The notes below the pieces were generated by a model. That model was given only the letters and a program-made list of their open reading frames with translations. It was not told where the DNA came from and did not search any database. 42,025 nt of DNA from a virus. Location: the IMG/VR virus record IMGVR_UViG_3300006920_000020, positions 1 through 42,025 of that record, one strand, 5' to 3'. Positions within the stretch are counted from its first letter, which is position 1, and every line of letters begins with the position of its first letter. Position numbers and translations under genes: made by a program. Below, in pieces: positions 23,194 to 31,559 of the stretch.

Positions 23194-25572
23194 ATGCAAT
23201 ATAACGAAACGATACACATAGCGACAGGAATGTCGGCAAAGTCCAAAATTTGGAAAAATAAAAAAGTATTATGGTCTGAACTTGTTTCCAAAATATCCGA
23301 ACCACACCATACAAACGAAACTTTTAAAGAATATATGTCCTCAACAAAGGACGAACAATCTAAGATAAAAGATGTCGGGGGTTACGTTGGTGGATATTTG
23401 AGAAACGGTCGTCGTAAACCCGAAAACGTGGTACATCGTCAAATTATGACTTTGGACATCGATTTCGCGCATTTAGATTTTTGGGACGATTTCTGTTTAC
23501 AGTTTGATAACGCTGCAATATTACACGCCACACACAAACACTCAGACGAAAGCCCAAGATACAGACTAATAATGCCGCTATCGAGAGAGGCAACACCGGA
23601 CGAATACGTGGCCGTTTCTCGTAAGATTGCGGGGACGTTAGGTATTGAGCTATTCGATAATACTACATTCGAGACAAACCGTTTAATGTTTTGGCCGTCG
23701 TCTCCAAAAGATGTCGATTATTACTGCGAGGTACAGGACGGAATTTGGGTTGATGTGGACGCAGTTTTGGAAACTTATATCGATTGGAAGGATTCAAGTT
23801 TATGGCCTACCGCAGACAGAAAAATACAGGAGGTAAACGGATTTGTTGAAAAACAAGAAGATCCAGAGAATAAAAAAGGAATCGTCGGCGCATTTTGTAG
23901 AGCGTACACGGTTACTGAGGCAATCGCCGAATTTTTAAAAGATGCTTACACACCAACAACCGACGGACGATTCACATACGCCAAAGGGACAACAGCGTCA
24001 GGACTTATTCTCTACGACGATAAATTCGCATATTCGCACCACGGTACAGACCCATGCAGCGGTAAACTCTGCAACTCTTTTGATTTAGTACGTATCCATT
24101 TGTTTGGACATTTAGACCCCGACAACGAATACAGAAACGGAAATACTAAGAGTTTCAAGGCAATGGAGGAATTCGCCAGAGCCGACAAAGAAGTAAAACA
24201 AGTAATCGCAACCGAGAATTTTACAGAGTCGAAATATGATTTTGCCGAACCTTTAGAAAATTCGGAAGAGGACATCGACTGGATGGGCGAACTTGAAATC
24301 GACACCAAAGGGAAATATTTATCGAGTGCAAACAATATAAATCTAATTTTCGCCAACGATGTAAGATTAAAAGGACTTTTTAAACATAACGAGTTCGACG
24401 GTAAAAGATACGTTTTCGGCAATATTCCGTGGCGAAAAATAGCAAAACCCGAAGCGGTTAAAAATGTGGATTATTCAGGAGTGCGAAACTACATCGAAAG
24501 TATTTACGGCATTACTGGTAATTTAAAGATTGAAGATTCCATGGCCTTGGAATTTGAAAGAAACGTTTTCCATCCCGTTATGGACTATCTGGAGGGTGTA
24601 AAATGGGACGGTAAAAAAAGAGTCGATACATTGTTAATCGATTATTTAGGGGCTGACGACAACATTTATACACGAGAGGCAATCCGAAAAACTTTAGTTG
24701 GTGCGGTTGCTCGAATATTCCGACCAGGTTGTAAGTTCGACATGGTGTTAACCTTAATCGGGGACCAGGGGACAGGAAAAAGTACCATTGTAAAAAAACT
24801 CGGCGGGAAATGGTTTTCCGATACTTTTATGACGGTACACGGTAAAGAAGCATTGGAGCAGATACAAGGGGCTTGGATTATTGAAATGGCGGAACTTTCA
24901 GGATTACGAAAAGCGGATGTGGAATCGACCAAACATTTTATATCTAAACAAGAGGACACCTTCAGACCCGCATACGCTCGAACGTCTGAGACATATAAAA
25001 GACAATGTATTTTTGTCGGTACGTCAAACAAAAGGGATTTTTTAAACGATTCAACAGGAAATCGAAGATTTAATCCGGTAGATGTTGGGTCGTCAGAACA
25101 CGCAGACAAAAACGTATGGGACGATTTAACCGACTCAGAAATCGACAACATTTGGGCGGAAGCCGTTACAATGTTGAGAGAAGGGGAATCTCTTTTCCTA
25201 AGCAAAGAGGCGGACAGTATGGCAAAAGTAGAGCAGAAAAACCACAGTTCGACAGACGAACGATCGGGTATTATTTCGGAGTATTTGGATATTAAACTGC
25301 CAGAGAATTGGGACAAAAAAGACGTTTACCAAAGACGGGATTTTCTCGCAGACGAGAGCTTGGAAAAACAGGGTACAATTTTAAGGGATTACGTTTGTGT
25401 CGCTGAGATTTGGTGCGAGTGTTTAGGTAAAGAAAAAACCGAAATGGACAGATATAAAACTAGAGAGATAAACGAAATCTTGCGAAGTTTAGAAGACTGG
25501 GAACAATCCAAGTCAACAAAGAATTTTAAAAACTACGGAAAACAAAAGTATTATTCTCGAAAACTTTATTAG
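23194..25572 (+). CDS. primase-helicase, VirE (virulence-associated E) type
   Basis: 792 aa. N-terminal part (about 80-190) resembles an archaeo-eukaryotic-type primase: MTLDID gives the acidic pair, then ATHKHSDESPRYRLIMPL and NRLMFWPS. A Cys/His region follows (YSHHGTDPCSGKLCNSF). The helicase domain has Walker A GDQGTGKST (523-531), Walker B WIIEMAEL (near 565) and sensor-like VGTSNKRDFLNDSTGNRRF. It should make primers and unwind DNA for the polymerase encoded just upstream. The last 14 codons are copied downstream as part of a duplication scar (25661-25704). Confidence 0.9.
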   Translation: MQYNETIHIATGMSAKSKIWKNKKVLWSELVSKISEPHHTNETFKEYMSSTKDEQSKIKDVGGYVGGYLRNGRRKPENVVHRQIMTLDIDFAHLDFWDDFCLQFDNAAILHATHKHSDESPRYRLIMPLSREATPDEYVAVSRKIAGTLGIELFDNTTFETNRLMFWPSSPKDVDYYCEVQDGIWVDVDAVLETYIDWKDSSLWPTADRKIQEVNGFVEKQEDPENKKGIVGAFCRAYTVTEAIAEFLKDAYTPTTDGRFTYAKGTTASGLILYDDKFAYSHHGTDPCSGKLCNSFDLVRIHLFGHLDPDNEYRNGNTKSFKAMEEFARADKEVKQVIATENFTESKYDFAEPLENSEEDIDWMGELEIDTKGKYLSSANNINLIFANDVRLKGLFKHNEFDGKRYVFGNIPWRKIAKPEAVKNVDYSGVRNYIESIYGITGNLKIEDSMALEFERNVFHPVMDYLEGVKWDGKKRVDTLLIDYLGADDNIYTREAIRKTLVGAVARIFRPGCKFDMVLTLIGDQGTGKSTIVKKLGGKWFSDTFMTVHGKEALEQIQGAWIIEMAELSGLRKADVESTKHFISKQEDTFRPAYARTSETYKRQCIFVGTSNKRDFLNDSTGNRRFNPVDVGSSEHADKNVWDDLTDSEIDNIWAEAVTMLREGESLFLSKEADSMAKVEQKNHSSTDERSGIISEYLDIKLPENWDKKDVYQRRDFLADESLEKQGTILRDYVCVAEIWCECLGKEKTEMDRYKTREINEILRSLEDWEQSKSTKNFKNYGKQKYYSRKLY
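25528..25571 (+). repeat. 44-bp direct repeat, first copy (second at 25661-25704)
   Basis: The 3' end of the primase-helicase gene, from AAAAACTACGG to TATTA, is repeated exactly at 25661-25704. Between the copies lies a diverged copy of the start of the VRR-NUC gene (25625-25665 against 26124-26164, four differences in about 42 bases). This is the trace of a tandem duplication with a junction at TTAAAAAAC. Confidence 0.95.
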
Positions 25573-25573
25573 A

Positions 25574-25705
25574 ATGTCGCATCTTGGTAATTACAAACAT
25601 TATTTAAAATACAGAAAAACAAAAATGATCGAGTCTGAAAAACTACTCGAAACCAAATTAAAAAACTACGGAAAACAAAAGTATTATTCTCGAAAACTTT
25701 ATTAA
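25574..25705 (+). pseudogene. chimeric remnant: VRR-NUC start fused to primase-helicase end
   Basis: A 43-codon frame. Residues 1-17 (MSHLGNYKHYLKYRKTK) are unique, 18-31 (MIESEKLLETKLKN) copy the N-terminus of the VRR-NUC nuclease, and the last 12 (YGKQKYYSRKLY) copy the C-terminus of the primase-helicase. It lacks all nuclease residues, so it is probably a non-functional scar, although it could still be translated. Confidence 0.75.
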
Positions 25706-25707
25706 TT

Positions 25708-26127
25708 ATGAAAATAGAACCAATAATTTACGAAACAACACGGGGTATTTACAGCATAGAAGATAAACTATCTATTGCTTCTTTAGTATTATTTAGCTGG
25801 AAATTAGGAAGTAAAACTTTTTGTAAACTTTTATACACTAAAGATTATAGCCAATTTATTGCCGATTTAAGCAATAAATATAAGGGTCATGGAGTAAAAT
25901 TAGATATTAGACTTGACGACAAACAAATAAAGAACGCATTAATAAAAACCATTGAAAAAGTAAGAGAAAAAGAAGATAAAGACGGATATTTAAAAGCACT
26001 ATTTGAAAACGATGAGTTTGCGCTTGCAATAGATGATATAATAAACAATAGTCTGCCAAATTTGCACGCTACTATAAAGGAGATGCAAACAGAGATAGAC
26101 GAAATAAATAGTCTTTTAGGTTTATGA
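25708..26127 (+). CDS. unrecognised cargo protein inserted between replication genes
   Basis: 139 aa, not recognised. It is helical, with an N-terminal alpha/beta part (IYSIEDKLSIASLVLFSWKL), a Lys/Asp/Glu-rich middle, and a C-terminal coiled coil (IKEMQTEIDEINSLLGL). Codon use is more AT-rich at third positions than its neighbours and lacks their typical GAC/CGA-rich style. It is bracketed by the duplicated VRR-NUC start on both sides, so it was probably acquired by illegitimate recombination. It overlaps the VRR-NUC start by 4 bases. Such cargo genes are often anti-defence or host-takeover genes, but nothing in the sequence shows this. Confidence 0.7.
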   Translation: MKIEPIIYETTRGIYSIEDKLSIASLVLFSWKLGSKTFCKLLYTKDYSQFIADLSNKYKGHGVKLDIRLDDKQIKNALIKTIEKVREKEDKDGYLKALFENDEFALAIDDIINNSLPNLHATIKEMQTEIDEINSLLGL

Positions 26128-26411
26128 TCGAGTCGGAAAAGCTAATCGAAACCAAACTAAAAAACGGTACTGAGAAAATGGGCGGATGGTGTATAAAAAT
26201 GTTATCCACCCATTTAACTGGATTACCCGACAGGGTTTGTCTTTTCCCCGGTGGAATTATATTCTTTGCTGAGATCAAAACCACAAAAAAGAAAGCGAAA
26301 AAAATACAAATTTTAGTGCATCATAAAATTAGAAAGTTAGGATTTGACGTCCATTTAATTGATACGTCCGCACAAATAAATCAAATATTGGAAAATGTTA
26401 AACGAAAGTAA
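26124..26411 (+). CDS. VRR-NUC domain nuclease
   Basis: 95 aa, a stand-alone VRR-NUC fold. The signature GLPDRVCLFPGGIIFFAEIK gives the catalytic Asp, Glu and Lys of the PD-(D/E)XK active site, and a Gln-containing helix (KKIQILVHHKIRKLGF) follows. Stand-alone VRR-NUC proteins of phages cut branched or Holliday-type DNA. It is paired, as in many phages, with the SNF2 helicase, which it overlaps by 17 bases. The 5' 42 bases have a diverged copy 500 bases upstream. Confidence 0.9.
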   Translation: MIESEKLIETKLKNGTEKMGGWCIKMLSTHLTGLPDRVCLFPGGIIFFAEIKTTKKKAKKIQILVHHKIRKLGFDVHLIDTSAQINQILENVKRK

Positions 26412-27783
26412 TTTACACAACTACCAGAACGCTGCAGTTAATCACATCATGGAAAAATCGCATTGTGCTTTATTTCTGGATATGGGTTTAGGGAAAACGG
26501 TTTCAACTCTGACGGCCATAAACAAATTAATGTTTGAGGACTTGGACATATCGTCCGTTCTGGTGGTTGCACCAAAACGAGTTGCCGAAAGTGTTTGGGG
26601 TGCTGAGACTCAGAAATGGGGACACCTCAACCATTTAAAAGTGGTATTAATTGCGGGAACTGCGAAACAACGCCGAGAAGCCCTCAGCAAAAAAGGGGAT
26701 ATTTATATGCTCGGTCGGGACAATGTATCTTGGTTATGTGGTCAATATGGTGGGTCGATGTTGCCTTTTGATATGTTGGTACTCGATGAAAGTTCAAGTT
26801 TTAAGAATCCAAAATCAATTCGTTTTAAATCTTTACGGGGTGTACAACCCTCGTTTAAAAGAGTGGTTGCATTAACAGGAACGCCGGCACCAAATAGCCT
26901 TCAGGATCTTTGGCCTCAAATCTATTTATTAGACCGTGGCGAACGTTTAGGTAAATATGTTACGAGATTCCGAGACGAATACTTTACACCAGGAAAACGA
27001 AATGGCGCAATTATCTATAAATACGATTTAAAAAACGAGGCGGAACAGAGAATCCACGACGCAATCGGGGATATTTGTATGTCAATGAAAGCCAAAGACT
27101 ATTTGGATCTACCGGGACGTATTGAAAATATTATAAATATTCCTATGCCTTTGGACATTGCGGATAAATACGCAGAATTTGAGAGGGAACAAGTATTGCA
27201 ACTTTTTGAAAATCAAAGCGTCGAGGACTCAATATCAGCGGTAAACGCTGCGGCACTATCCAATAAATTATTACAGTTTGCAAATGGTGCGGTTTACGAT
27301 GCTGAGAAAAACGTCCACGTAATCCACGATTTGAAAATCGAAGCAATAAAAGAAATAATTGAGGACACGAACGGCAAACCAATATTAATTGCATGGACGT
27401 ACCGATCGGATATGCACCGACTAAAAGAGTCGTTAAAAAAATACAAACCCAGAGAACTAAAAACGGACCAGGACATACGAGATTGGAACGGCGGAAAAAT
27501 CCGAGTGTTAATGATGCACCCCGCCTCTGGAGGGCATGGGCTTAATTTACAAGCCGGTGGAAACAACATTGTTTGGTTCGGGCAAACTTGGTCGTTAGAA
27601 TTAGAGCAGCAATTTAACGCCCGATTGGATCGTCAGGGACAACAGAATGTCGTCGTAATAAACAAACTTTGTATCGAGGGAACAATCGACCTCGACGTAA
27701 TAAAAGCCCAAGAGCGTAAAGCAAAAGGACAGGACGGTTTAATGGAAGCCGTAAAAGCGAAAATTAAAAAATATCTAAAATAA
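26395..27783 (+). CDS. SNF2-family DNA helicase/translocase
   Basis: 462 aa, superfamily 2. Motif I LDMGLGKT (G31-T35), motif II LVLDESSSFKNP (about 128-139), motif III ALTGTPAPNS, motif V MMHPASGGHGLNLQ and motif VI QQFNARLDRQGQ are all intact. It should use ATP to move along dsDNA in replication or recombination together with the VRR-NUC protein. Length and order match the phage PolA-VirE-VRR_NUC-SNF2 module. The methyltransferase gene follows directly (TAA then ATG). Confidence 0.93.
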   Translation: MLNESNLHNYQNAAVNHIMEKSHCALFLDMGLGKTVSTLTAINKLMFEDLDISSVLVVAPKRVAESVWGAETQKWGHLNHLKVVLIAGTAKQRREALSKKGDIYMLGRDNVSWLCGQYGGSMLPFDMLVLDESSSFKNPKSIRFKSLRGVQPSFKRVVALTGTPAPNSLQDLWPQIYLLDRGERLGKYVTRFRDEYFTPGKRNGAIIYKYDLKNEAEQRIHDAIGDICMSMKAKDYLDLPGRIENIINIPMPLDIADKYAEFEREQVLQLFENQSVEDSISAVNAAALSNKLLQFANGAVYDAEKNVHVIHDLKIEAIKEIIEDTNGKPILIAWTYRSDMHRLKESLKKYKPRELKTDQDIRDWNGGKIRVLMMHPASGGHGLNLQAGGNNIVWFGQTWSLELEQQFNARLDRQGQQNVVVINKLCIEGTIDLDVIKAQERKAKGQDGLMEAVKAKIKKYLK

Positions 27784-28722
27784 ATGCTACAATTACTAAA
27801 CGGCGATTGTTTAATCGAAAGTGATAAAATAGAAAACGGATCAGTTGATTTAATATTAACGGATTTACCCTACGGAACTGTAAAAGATCTATTCAAAGAT
27901 GTTGACGGAAGATCCAAAACGTCGTGGGACACCGTTATCGATACCCACAAGATTATGGATATCGCAAACAGAATACTGCGTAAAAATGGTAAAATGGTCA
28001 TGTTTGCTCAAGACCCATTCTCTACCGAGTTAAAAAACAAAGCTATTGCAAACATACCTTATAACTACTCTTTGATTTGGGAAAAAGATAATTTTGCAAA
28101 CGGCCTAATGGCAAAAAAAGCACCCGTAAAATATTTTGAAGATATTTTAGTGTTTAGTAAAAGTGCGGAATTCGAGGGACTCCACCCACTACGCCCGTAT
28201 TTTGAAAAGGTATTCAAATCTTTAAAATGTTATAAAAAGGATTTAATTAGTAATTTAGGGCAAAGAGCCGACCACGTATTTAGGTTTGATAGTTCTCAAT
28301 TTGAGCTATGTACGGAGGAAACTTACGAAGATATCATATTCTTTTACGGCATAGATTCAAACGGATGGTTTAAAGAGTATTCGGTTTTAAACGAAATAGA
28401 TACAAGATACAAAAAGAAATATTCGAGTACATTTAACCTATGGGAGGGTCGCAAATCTAAAAGTAACATCTTGAAATATAGAAAAGATTACGACGGATAT
28501 CACCCCACACAAAAACCCATTCTTTTGTTAGAAGATTTGATAAAAACATACAGTAACGAGGGCGACTTGATTGTCGATTTTACCATGGGGTCAGGCAGTA
28601 CGGGTGTTGCGTGCATAAACACGAATAGACAATTTACAGGAATAAAAAAAGAAAAGGAGTATTTTAATATCGCAGAAAAAAGGTGTGCGGATGCTCAGGA
28701 TTTGAAAAGTTTAATAGGTTAA
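27784..28722 (+). CDS. DNA methyltransferase, N6-adenine/N4-cytosine type (orphan)
   Basis: 312 aa. The catalytic motif IV is TDLPYG near residue 29, and the AdoMet motif I DFTMGSGSTGVAC is near residue 265, so the order is that of the beta class. The middle (about 120-215) is the likely target-recognition region. The residue after motif I that usually is a Glu (GIE) is Lys here (FTGIKKEKEYF), which may weaken AdoMet binding. No restriction endonuclease is next to it, so it probably protects phage DNA from host restriction or marks it for regulation. Confidence 0.88.
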   Translation: MLQLLNGDCLIESDKIENGSVDLILTDLPYGTVKDLFKDVDGRSKTSWDTVIDTHKIMDIANRILRKNGKMVMFAQDPFSTELKNKAIANIPYNYSLIWEKDNFANGLMAKKAPVKYFEDILVFSKSAEFEGLHPLRPYFEKVFKSLKCYKKDLISNLGQRADHVFRFDSSQFELCTEETYEDIIFFYGIDSNGWFKEYSVLNEIDTRYKKKYSSTFNLWEGRKSKSNILKYRKDYDGYHPTQKPILLLEDLIKTYSNEGDLIVDFTMGSGSTGVACINTNRQFTGIKKEKEYFNIAEKRCADAQDLKSLIG

Positions 28723-28732
28723 AATAAAAAAT

Positions 28733-28945
28733 ATGCAAAGTAAAAAACAATCGTCGATTGAAAGTGTTACAAATATAGTTGTCGGACTAATTACCAGTTT
28801 TTTAATTCAACTTTTTTTATATCCAGTTTTAGGGATTCCCGTAACGATAAACCAAAATATTACCATTACGTTAGTGTTTTTCGTGGTTTCCTTTTTAAGA
28901 AGTTACGGCCTCCGCCGATATTTTAATAAAAAACATTCAAAATAA
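28733..28945 (+). CDS. small two-segment membrane protein, DUF7220-like
   Basis: 70 aa with a conserved-looking start (SSIESVTNIVVGLITSFLIQ), two membrane segments (about 12-33 and 44-58) and a basic end (RSYGLRRYFNKKHSK). The ESVTN...G and RSYxLRR blocks match small phage proteins placed in DUF7220. It is found next to replication and methyltransferase genes; function is unknown. Confidence 0.65.
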   Translation: MQSKKQSSIESVTNIVVGLITSFLIQLFLYPVLGIPVTINQNITITLVFFVVSFLRSYGLRRYFNKKHSK

Positions 28946-29011
28946 TATGGCTTTTTATTATGTCCTATTTGAAAATATTTAAAATAAATTTCATTTTTTA
29001 ATGAAAAAGTT

Positions 29012-29041
29012 TTTTAGTTTAAATAAAACGCCGTAGATTTG
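29012..29041 (+). promoter_or_regulatory. early/middle promoter
   Basis: TAGATTTG at 29034-29041 is an exact TAnnTTTG box, preceded at about 20 bases by a T-rich TTTTTTAG. Upstream (28982-28999) is AAAATAAATTTCATTTTT, which also occurs upstream of the promoter at 34553 and, as a palindrome, near 39251. The leader is about 60 bases. Confidence 0.65.
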
Positions 29042-29104
29042 ACATATCAAAATAGGGAAGCCGAAAACTATAAAGAGTAGGTAATTTTATAAATATATAA
29101 ATAC

Positions 29105-29428
29105 ATGTACACATTAAGAACAATTAACGACGGAAAAAACGGAGCGGTACTCAACCAAGAATTAGGAGAATGCTACTCAGAAGTAAACCGCTTTGAACAC
29201 CCTGAAAGATTCAGAGAGCTTTTTAAAAAGGTATTCAATAAAAATCACGTTGCTGATTTAGATTCCACGTCTGATACTGATACCCAACAAACTATCGGGT
29301 TTATAATCAGTGCGAACGATAACATAATACCCATAAGTCAGGGATTGGCTAACTACATTATGACAGAGAGCGGCAGAACTTTTGAGAGAGTTAATAAATC
29401 TATGACAAAACAGCGATTCAGTAAATAA
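29105..29428 (+). CDS. hypothetical early protein
   Basis: 107 aa, alone between its own promoter and a strong terminator, so it is a separate, probably highly expressed unit. Beta/alpha character (YTLRTINDGKNGAVLNQELG at the start; TIGFIISANDNIIPISQG in the middle). The C-terminus is basic (KSMTKQRFSK). I recall similar proteins in Bacteroidetes mobile DNA but no function. An early host-takeover role is a guess from its expression layout. Confidence 0.6.
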   Translation: MYTLRTINDGKNGAVLNQELGECYSEVNRFEHPERFRELFKKVFNKNHVADLDSTSDTDTQQTIGFIISANDNIIPISQGLANYIMTESGRTFERVNKSMTKQRFSK

Positions 29429-29432
29429 TCCT

Positions 29433-29464
29433 AAAAGCGGCAACTACTAAGGTTGTCGCTTTTT
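29433..29464 (+). terminator. rho-independent terminator
   Basis: AAAAGCGGCAAC pairs with GTTGTCGCTTTT (12 bp, one G-T pair) around a 7-nt loop. The stem's 3' arm ends in the T run. It isolates the 29105 gene from the downstream dUTPase operon. Confidence 0.88.
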
Positions 29465-29482
29465 ATCAAAGATATAGAAATT

Positions 29483-29566
29483 ATGAAAAAATTAATAAAA
29501 AGGTTATTTTATGTAATGGTTTGCTCTTTAGTTTATTGGGCTGCCGTTTTATCAATATGTAATTAA
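29483..29566 (+). CDS. 27-aa membrane peptide
   Basis: ATG with an AT-rich leader of the local type (AGAAATTATG), followed by MKKLIKRLFYVMVCSLVYW and a hydrophobic end. A basic start and one membrane segment (about 9-25) are clear. It is the first frame after the terminator and ends 12 bases before the dUTPase gene. Reading it as a gene rests on its start context and fit; size is small. Confidence 0.4.
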   Translation: MKKLIKRLFYVMVCSLVYWAAVLSICN

Positions 29567-29578
29567 AAAATCAAAACA

Positions 29579-30019
29579 ATGAAGATAGTAAAAGTTAGAG
29601 ACGTAAAAACTCCCGAACGTGGGACGGCGAAATCAGCGGGTATCGATTTTTTTGTACCAAACGATTTTCCCGGTAATCATTTTTTAGCACCAACACAGGA
29701 CGTGCAAATCAAATCGGGTATTTATGCCAAAGTACCGAAAGGTCATGCGCTTATCGTTATGAATAAGTCAGGACAGGCAACTCGAAAAGGTTTACAAGTT
29801 GGTGCGTGTGTGATCGATGAAGATTACCAAAACGAAATCGAAATCCATGTCCGTAATATTGGCGGCGATGTCGTAGAAATTGAACCAGGCGAAAAATTGG
29901 TCCAAATGTTATTGGTACCGGTATCATATCAAGGTATCTCGATTGTTAGCGAAATAGGTAAATTATTCCCGACACCTTCAGAACGTAAAGGCGGTTTCGG
30001 ATCAACAGGGACGAAATAA
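29579..30019 (+). CDS. dut: dUTPase (deoxyuridine triphosphatase)
   Basis: 146 aa, trimeric dUTPase fold. Motif I SAGIDFF, motif II NKSGQATRKG, motif III VIDEDYQNEIEIHV with the catalytic Asp, motif IV GEKLVQMLLVPV and the C-terminal motif V KGGFGSTG are all present in order. It hydrolyses dUTP to dUMP and pyrophosphate, which keeps uracil out of phage DNA and feeds dTMP synthesis. It overlaps the next gene by one base (TAATG), starting a run of tightly packed small genes. Confidence 0.95.
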   Translation: MKIVKVRDVKTPERGTAKSAGIDFFVPNDFPGNHFLAPTQDVQIKSGIYAKVPKGHALIVMNKSGQATRKGLQVGACVIDEDYQNEIEIHVRNIGGDVVEIEPGEKLVQMLLVPVSYQGISIVSEIGKLFPTPSERKGGFGSTGTK

Positions 30020-30516
30020 TGGGACACATACACCAAACATCGAATTTCACTACTGTACAAAATGCGTTCGTAATGTTCCATGATTGGATCAACAAATACC
30101 CGCATTTTTCTGAGGAAGGTAAAAAGACAATATTTAATACTGGTTTCTATATTACCGAACCGATGTCCTTAAAAATGGACGTGGATTGGTACGAAAGTAA
30201 ATCCGATAAAAAGAAACACCCTGAATTGTCAGAGGTTTACGAACTCAACGCACTTGGCAGACTTACAACCGATAATTTCTACATTGAAACGGTTACAATG
30301 CCCCACGGTGTAGGTTTGTCGATACATATTCATAATTTAGATTTATGGAACGATTTAGAGGGTTTACACTTCTATTTTACCGACTTACTCCGACACTTTG
30401 CCAATTATAAGGGGTTAGGTATGGACTGGATATATTACAATGTTACACGACTGAGTGTACCTTTAGAACACTGCGAGGCACAATCTGAGTACTATAAAAA
30501 TAACCCGGTCGATTAA
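30019..30516 (+). CDS. hypothetical protein downstream of dUTPase
   Basis: 165 aa. Rich in His, Tyr, Trp and Asn; contains WNDLEGLHFYFTDLLRHF and MDWIYYNVTRLSVPLEHCE. The second half has some flavour of thymidylate-synthase-like phage proteins, and the dUTPase neighbour would fit, but none of the catalytic Cys context of thymidylate synthase can be seen, so I do not assign it. It is coupled to both neighbours by one-base overlaps. Confidence 0.6.
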   Translation: MGHIHQTSNFTTVQNAFVMFHDWINKYPHFSEEGKKTIFNTGFYITEPMSLKMDVDWYESKSDKKKHPELSEVYELNALGRLTTDNFYIETVTMPHGVGLSIHIHNLDLWNDLEGLHFYFTDLLRHFANYKGLGMDWIYYNVTRLSVPLEHCEAQSEYYKNNPVD

Positions 30517-30698
30517 TGGTATTGCAGACGGAACAAATAAAGTCAGAATCGGAAAAGTGTTTTAATTACGAATTTTACCACCCGACCACTTTACGACGTT
30601 GTTTCGCTTGGATTCCAAAATCCCAAATAGAAGAATTAAATTTTAATCAAATCAAAATACCCGACTGGCTCTGGTATTCCATAAAACAAAAATTATGA
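30516..30698 (+). CDS. hypothetical small protein
   Basis: 60 aa, coupled by TAATG to the gene before and by ATGA to the one after. It contains YHPTTLRRCFAWIPKSQIEE and ends with an amphipathic helix IPDWLWYSIKQKL. No family recognised. The tight packing supports that it is translated. Confidence 0.55.
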   Translation: MVLQTEQIKSESEKCFNYEFYHPTTLRRCFAWIPKSQIEELNFNQIKIPDWLWYSIKQKL

Positions 30699-30931
30699 GT
30701 TTAGAAATTATCGACATTTTACCTCAGTTAGAGAAACAATGTACAGACCACGAGGGTACGCCTCAAATAATCATTTGCAACGCTAGAACTCTGCAAAGAT
30801 TGAGTAGATCCAGAGTACAAAATCCGAGAGACGGGAAATTGTACAACCCTAGAACCGATATTGGGACTTTAGACGGTATCGAGATTATAACGAGTCCAGA
30901 GGTTAAGGACGACACCTTCAGAATCTTTTAA
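30695..30931 (+). CDS. hypothetical small protein
   Basis: 78 aa, start overlapping the previous stop by 4 bases. The pattern IIICNARTLQRLSRSRVQNP followed by GTLDGIEIITSPEV has the look of a compact beta/alpha protein; a similar TLDGI(E/P)I motif occurs in capsid-like proteins, but the size is far too small for that. No function assigned. Confidence 0.55.
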   Translation: MSLEIIDILPQLEKQCTDHEGTPQIIICNARTLQRLSRSRVQNPRDGKLYNPRTDIGTLDGIEIITSPEVKDDTFRIF

Positions 30932-30933
30932 CT

Positions 30934-31197
30934 ATGCAAATTGTAATCGCAGAAAATAAAAAATATATCTATTTAGGTATTGATCCCGAAAACGAGATCC
31001 CTTTAACGTGGGAACAGATGCAAGATTTAAAAGACGAATATTTCCCCGATACTGTTTTTATCGAGGTATTTCCCAAAAAATCGGATATTATAAACAAGGC
31101 TAACAACCGACATTTATTCCACCTTAAAAAATCAATCGTACCATCTTTGTCGGATTTAGAAGATAATATGGACGTTAAAAGGATTATTAATTTATGA
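30934..31197 (+). CDS. DUF7694-like small protein
   Basis: 87 aa. The core PLTWEQMQDLKDEYFPDT, followed by IEVFPKKSDIIN and NRHLFHLKK, matches the pattern W-x-x-M-Q-x-x-K-x-x-(F/Y)-(W/F) then P-x-x-S-x-x-(V/I)-N of small phage proteins grouped as DUF7694. The function of this group is unknown. It overlaps the next gene by 4 bases. Confidence 0.55.
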   Translation: MQIVIAENKKYIYLGIDPENEIPLTWEQMQDLKDEYFPDTVFIEVFPKKSDIINKANNRHLFHLKKSIVPSLSDLEDNMDVKRIINL

Positions 31198-31559
31198 TAA
31201 AAAGTAAGGTTTTAACGATTCCGATTTACGGAGACAAATACCGAATTTTACTTTACAATGATAATGCCGAAGTAAAAGAAAAATATTTCGGTTTAGATGT
31301 CAGAGATACGGACGGATTTATCCACACTCACAAAGGTAAAAACTATTTAGGTTTAAGAGTGTACAAACGAAAAGGGTATTTATATCCGACACCTGGGATA
31401 ATTGCCCACGAATGTAAACACGTTGTAAATAAGATTTTCGGAGATATAGGACAGGAACTCGATAGATTTAACGACGAGGCAGAATGTTACTTGTTAGGAT
31501 GGTTAGTAAACAGAGTCCACGAATTTACGGACAAAAATAAAACAGATTTTAAAATATGA
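31194..31559 (+). CDS. phage-type zinc metallopeptidase-like protein (HExxH)
   Basis: 121 aa. Zinc motif IIAHECKHVVN gives HExxH; about 25 residues later the conserved NDEAECYLLGWLV supplies a likely third ligand Glu. Stand-alone proteins of this form are common in tailed phages next to DNA-metabolism genes. The short length and lack of signal peptide point to a cytoplasmic role. The target is unknown; cutting a host factor or a defence protein is possible. It overlaps the next gene by 4 bases (ATGA). Confidence 0.75.
   Translation: MIKSKVLTIPIYGDKYRILLYNDNAEVKEKYFGLDVRDTDGFIHTHKGKNYLGLRVYKRKGYLYPTPGIIAHECKHVVNKIFGDIGQELDRFNDEAECYLLGWLVNRVHEFTDKNKTDFKI

Noticed and set aside
24666-25316. Minus-strand frame of 216 codons within the primase-helicase gene
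   Set aside because: The plus strand holds intact Walker motifs; the reverse frame has no recognisable domain.
29483-29566. Treating the 27-aa frame as certain
   Set aside because: Kept only as a low-confidence gene, because start context and hydrophobic character can occur by chance in AT-rich DNA.
30019-30516. Thymidylate synthase
   Set aside because: Only a loose resemblance near the C-terminus and the dUTPase neighbour support it; no catalytic Cys motif is visible.
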